Assembly (NCBI GenBank): GCA_045632125.1 | Contig: JAZQWC010000017.1 | Span: 1 to 17,562, forward strand | Source of the DNA: CALWPV01 sp045632125 | GTDB taxonomy: Bacteria; Bacillota; Clostridia; Lachnospirales; Bianqueaceae | Length of the DNA stretch: 17,562 bases | Reading direction: 5' to 3' | Shown here: positions 15,579 to 17,562 of the stretch, in pieces | Numbering within the stretch: position 1 is the first letter of the stretch | Layout: every line of letters starts with the position of its first letter | The notes under the pieces: generated by a model | Seen by the model: only the letters and a program-made list of their open reading frames with translations | What the model was told of the DNA's origin: nothing | Databases searched by the model: none | Translations under genes and position numbers: made by a program

Positions 15579-15583
15579 AAATT

Positions 15584-16675
15584 TTACCTTTTCTTCTTCG
15601 GCAGTTCCACCATAAACAGGTTCAGTTTATTTTCGCTATGCACTGACACTGTACCGGCGTGCAGTTCAACGATCCGTTTCACCACTGCCAATCCAATTCC
15701 GCTTCCTTCTGTTGAATGCGATTCTTCCGCCTGATAAAATTTATCGAAAATTCTTTTCTGCACGTCAGGTTTGATCTCCGGTCCATTATTGATCACTGAA
15801 ACTCGCACCACTTCTTCGGCATCTTGAATCGCAATCTCCACCACTCCGCCTTCCGGCGAAAATTTGACGGCGTTATCCACAAGATTCAACCAAATCTGCT
15901 TCAGCAGTTCTTCTTCGCCTTCAATCAGGTGTTCACCAAAATCCATCGAAAACTCGATGGATTTTTTCGTCCATTTGCGCTCCAACAACAAAACACAGGC
16001 TCTTAGTTGTTCCGATAGGTTAAATTTTGTGACGTTGCTAAGAATGGCTTGATTTTCCACCTTCGTCATGTTCAGCACATTGGTAGCCATGTCCGCCAAG
16101 CGGAGCGATTCCTCTTCTATGACGTTCAGATATTCCATCTGTTGCTGCGGATCCAATTTACCACGTTTCAACAATTTGGCAAAACCGGCGATGGATACAA
16201 TGGGAGTTTTAAACTCATGCGAAAAGTTATTGATAAAATCACTGCGTAGCATTTCAGTGTTTTCTAATTCTTCTGCTAAGGTATTAAAACTGTTGGTTAG
16301 CTCTGTCATGGCAGGATGACGGCGAATCAATTTACCAAATTTAATTCGAGCCTTATAATCTCCCTTGGCCAATCGGTTCAAACCGTTGATCATGGTGTTA
16401 AATGGTTTTAACGGAAACTTACCCATTAATACCGAAATCAACGTTCCAATTGCCAGACTGGCACCGGTAATCAGCAGCATGATCAATTCCACCACCGATA
16501 TATCCATTTGATCATTGGCAAAAAAACCAAACTGCGCCAAAACAAAAACAATGACGTTCACAATTAAAACGGTGATCACCAAAATGCAAAATACCACAAA
16601 TGAAAATAACAGCGTCAGCGCAAATCTTTGTTTATGTTCTTCCGTTTTATTCTTTTTATCTTTCATTTTATACAT
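15584..16675 (-). CDS. Sensor histidine kinase, HAMP type
   Basis: The 363-residue protein has two membrane helices (about 20-48 and 62-86) with only about a dozen residues between them, so it lacks a real extracellular sensor domain. A HAMP domain follows (about 87-140). The H-box is NFSHEFKTPI (150-159) with H153 as phosphorylated histidine, then the N-box NLVDNAVKF (264-272), an atypical G1 box INNGPEI, the F-box IFDKFYQ (309-315) and G2 GSGIGLA (324-330). It phosphorylates the response regulator encoded just upstream, with which it overlaps by 8 nt; M4 at 16666 would instead abut the regulator stop. Kinases with a tiny outer loop often take their signal from a partner membrane protein, here possibly the downstream ABC-FtsX protein or the membrane protein at 17403. 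That link is inference. Confidence 0.95.
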   Translation of the reverse strand: MYKMKDKKNKTEEHKQRFALTLLFSFVVFCILVITVLIVNVIVFVLAQFGFFANDQMDISVVELIMLLITGASLAIGTLISVLMGKFPLKPFNTMINGLNRLAKGDYKARIKFGKLIRRHPAMTELTNSFNTLAEELENTEMLRSDFINNFSHEFKTPIVSIAGFAKLLKRGKLDPQQQMEYLNVIEEESLRLADMATNVLNMTKVENQAILSNVTKFNLSEQLRACVLLLERKWTKKSIEFSMDFGEHLIEGEEELLKQIWLNLVDNAVKFSPEGGVVEIAIQDAEEVVRVSVINNGPEIKPDVQKRIFDKFYQAEESHSTEGSGIGLAVVKRIVELHAGTVSVHSENKLNLFMVELPKKKR

Positions 16676-17342
16676 GCTTGACCGCCTTATAACCTAATCC
16701 TCGAATCGATTGCAGCTCAAATTCGTCCCAGTCTTCAAATCTCTTTCGCAGGCGTCCAATATGCACCGTTACGGTTTCCCAACCGGTATCACTTTCAGCA
16801 CCCCAAATTTCATCCATCAGCTGAATTCTGGTAAAAATTTTCCCAGGATACGATAACAGTTTATATAACAAAAGAAATTCTTTTTGCGGAAGCTCCTGCA
16901 CGTCATTACCCTTGCTAACGGTAAATGAATCATAATCCAACACCACGTCACCAATCACGATCTTTCGATCACTGACGATCTGTGCACGTCGCAGCAACGC
17001 TTTGATGCGCAGCAGCATTTCCTCTTCGTCAATGGGCTTCGTCATGTAATCATCGGTGCCCACCAAAAAACCTTTCTTTTTATCTGCCGGCAATTGCTTG
17101 GCTGACACCATAAGAATCGGCAGGTTGTTCTGCGCTTCGCGCAGGATCTTTGTAAACTCATACCCATCCATTTTAGGCATCATCACGTCCAGCACCACCA
17201 AGTCTATATGTTGCTGATCCATCACCGTCAAAGCGTCTTCACCGTTTTGTGCGGCGTACACAGTATAGCCTTCGCTTTCCAGCACTGCCTTTAAAAGCAA
17301 TCTTGTATTTTTATCGTCATCCACGACTAAAATGTGAAACAT
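16668..17342 (-). CDS. OmpR/PhoB-family response regulator
   Basis: The 224-residue protein has a receiver domain (1-120) with the acidic pair D8-D9, phosphoacceptor D52 in LVVLDVMMP, S80 and K102 in DDYMTKP. A winged-helix DNA-binding domain follows (about 127-224), with recognition helix TVTVHIGRLRKRF and the closing IRGLGYKAV. It should bind promoter DNA as a dimer when phosphorylated by the kinase encoded next to it. The start chosen is ATG 17342, which has GGAGG with an 8-nt spacer; an in-frame GTG at 17357 overlaps the hairpin and has no site of its own. Likely targets are its own operon and the ABC-FtsX gene, by position only. Confidence 0.95.
   Translation of the reverse strand: MFHILVVDDDKNTRLLLKAVLESEGYTVYAAQNGEDALTVMDQQHIDLVVLDVMMPKMDGYEFTKILREAQNNLPILMVSAKQLPADKKKGFLVGTDDYMTKPIDEEEMLLRIKALLRRAQIVSDRKIVIGDVVLDYDSFTVSKGNDVQELPQKEFLLLYKLLSYPGKIFTRIQLMDEIWGAESDTGWETVTVHIGRLRKRFEDWDEFELQSIRGLGYKAVKHV
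17253..17261 (-). repeat. GTGTACGCC copy inside the response regulator gene
   Basis: An exact copy read in the coding frame as GTG TAC GCC (Val-Tyr-Ala, regulator residues 28-30). Confidence 0.7.
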
Positions 17343-17356
17343 ATACCCTTCCTCCA

Positions 17357-17393
17357 CAAAAGGCCACCCGCATCGGTCCCAAGCAGCCTTTTG
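17357..17393 (-). terminator. Possible weak terminator or leader hairpin before the response regulator
   Basis: CAAAAGGC (17357-17364) and GCCTTTTG (17386-17393) pair perfectly over 8 bp with a 21-nt loop. It lies between the upstream membrane protein stop and the regulator's GGAGG. The T-run is only four bases, so it may only reduce read-through, or expose or hide the ribosome site. Confidence 0.4.
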
Positions 17394-17402
17394 ACGTATA
17401 AG

Positions 17403-17562
17403 TTATTTTTTTCTACGTTTAAAAATCTGTGCGCGAAACAGAATGACGTTCATAACAATAAAGAACGCAACCAGAATGATCATGGTTAGTTCTGGTTTTT
17501 TCGGCGCTAAAGTTGCCAACAACATCATGGGAAAACCAAACACAATGGCAGGGAAATTCTGG
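17403..17562 (-). CDS. C-terminal end of an unknown membrane protein (cut by right edge)
   Basis: A minus-strand frame enters from the right edge and gives 52 residues before TAA at 17403. It holds a short hydrophobic piece (FPAIVFGFPMMLLATLA), a polar turn KKPE, a clear membrane helix (LTMIILVAFFIVMNVILF) and a basic tail ending KRRKK, the usual inside-positive end of a membrane protein. The family cannot be named from this fragment. It lies 60 nt upstream of the response regulator on the same strand, so it may belong to the same transcript, subject to the hairpin in between. Confidence 0.65.
   Translation of the reverse strand, partial: QNFPAIVFGFPMMLLATLAPKKPELTMIILVAFFIVMNVILFRAQIFKRRKK

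Larger units (their letters stand above)
15375..15583. other. Intergenic region between the kinase and ABC genes
   Basis: This 209-nt gap is the longest gene-free stretch of the right half. It holds three exact copies of the 9-mer GTGTACGCC, two as a hairpin, and a purine-rich AAGGAGGGGGAGGAG on the minus strand at about 15504-15518 with no credible start after it. Possible minus-strand -10 words are TATAAT (about 15541-15548) and TATACT (about 15530-15535), with no good -35. Whether the ABC gene has its own promoter cannot be settled by eye. Confidence 0.6.

Noticed and set aside
451..17261. Insertion sequence or MITE ends as the source of the repeated word
   Set aside because: Similarity does not extend past about 10-11 bp at any copy, there are no target duplications and no transposase gene in the window.

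Overview
The window looks like chromosomal DNA from a Firmicute, probably an uncultured or gut-type member of the Clostridia or Negativicutes. The reasons are strong AGGAGG ribosome binding sites, sigma-A type promoters, TGA used as stop, rho-independent terminators, an OmpR/HK pair feeding a single-chain ABC-FtsX exporter, and sugar-polymer enzymes without signal peptides. The assignment is inferred from gene content only; there is no rRNA or other marker gene here.

Layout, left to right. Region 1 (1-4487, minus strand) is an apparent operon. Its order of transcription is a small membrane methyltransferase of the isoprenylcysteine/PEMT type, a beta-lactamase-fold serine hydrolase, a fused alpha/beta-hydrolase plus hexapeptide acetyltransferase, and the start of a heparinase II/III-like polysaccharide lyase that runs off the left edge. 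Region 2 (4488-5404) starts with two consensus promoters facing each other, followed by a plus-strand YdcF/DUF218 gene and a two-way terminator. Region 3 (5405-6951, minus) is a short GH29 fucosidase-like gene overlapping msrA. Region 4 (7115-9863, plus) is an operon of a DppA-type M55 peptidase, a second YdcF/DUF218 gene and a CPA2-type cation:proton antiporter, closed by a two-way terminator. Region 5 (9946-12164, minus) is a two-gene unit of a DUF1538 membrane protein and a tandem PII-like protein, both internally duplicated and overlapping by 4 nt. Region 6 (12366-17562, minus) holds the C-terminus of an unknown membrane protein, then an OmpR-family regulator, a histidine kinase and a 1002-aa ABC-FtsX fusion. 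No intergenic gap exceeds about 210 bp.

The most unusual signal is not a gene. The 9-mer GTGTACGCC occurs ten times exactly (about 0.13 expected by chance). The looser form TGYACGYC occurs about 31 times (about 2 expected). Copies lie on both strands, in five different reading-frame registers, and between genes. One perfect inverted pair forms a hairpin with a T-run between the kinase and the ABC gene. This matches the layout of the DNA uptake sequences of Neisseria and Pasteurellaceae, although a restriction/methylation site, a nucleoid-protein site or another genome-wide motif would fit too. The motif is almost absent from about 5.03 to 13.03 kb, which hints at a different history for regions 3-5.

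The second item worth attention is the DUF1538 plus tandem-PII pair. It resembles a transporter with its own dedicated PII regulator (as AmtB-GlnK or SbtA-SbtB), with unknown substrate.
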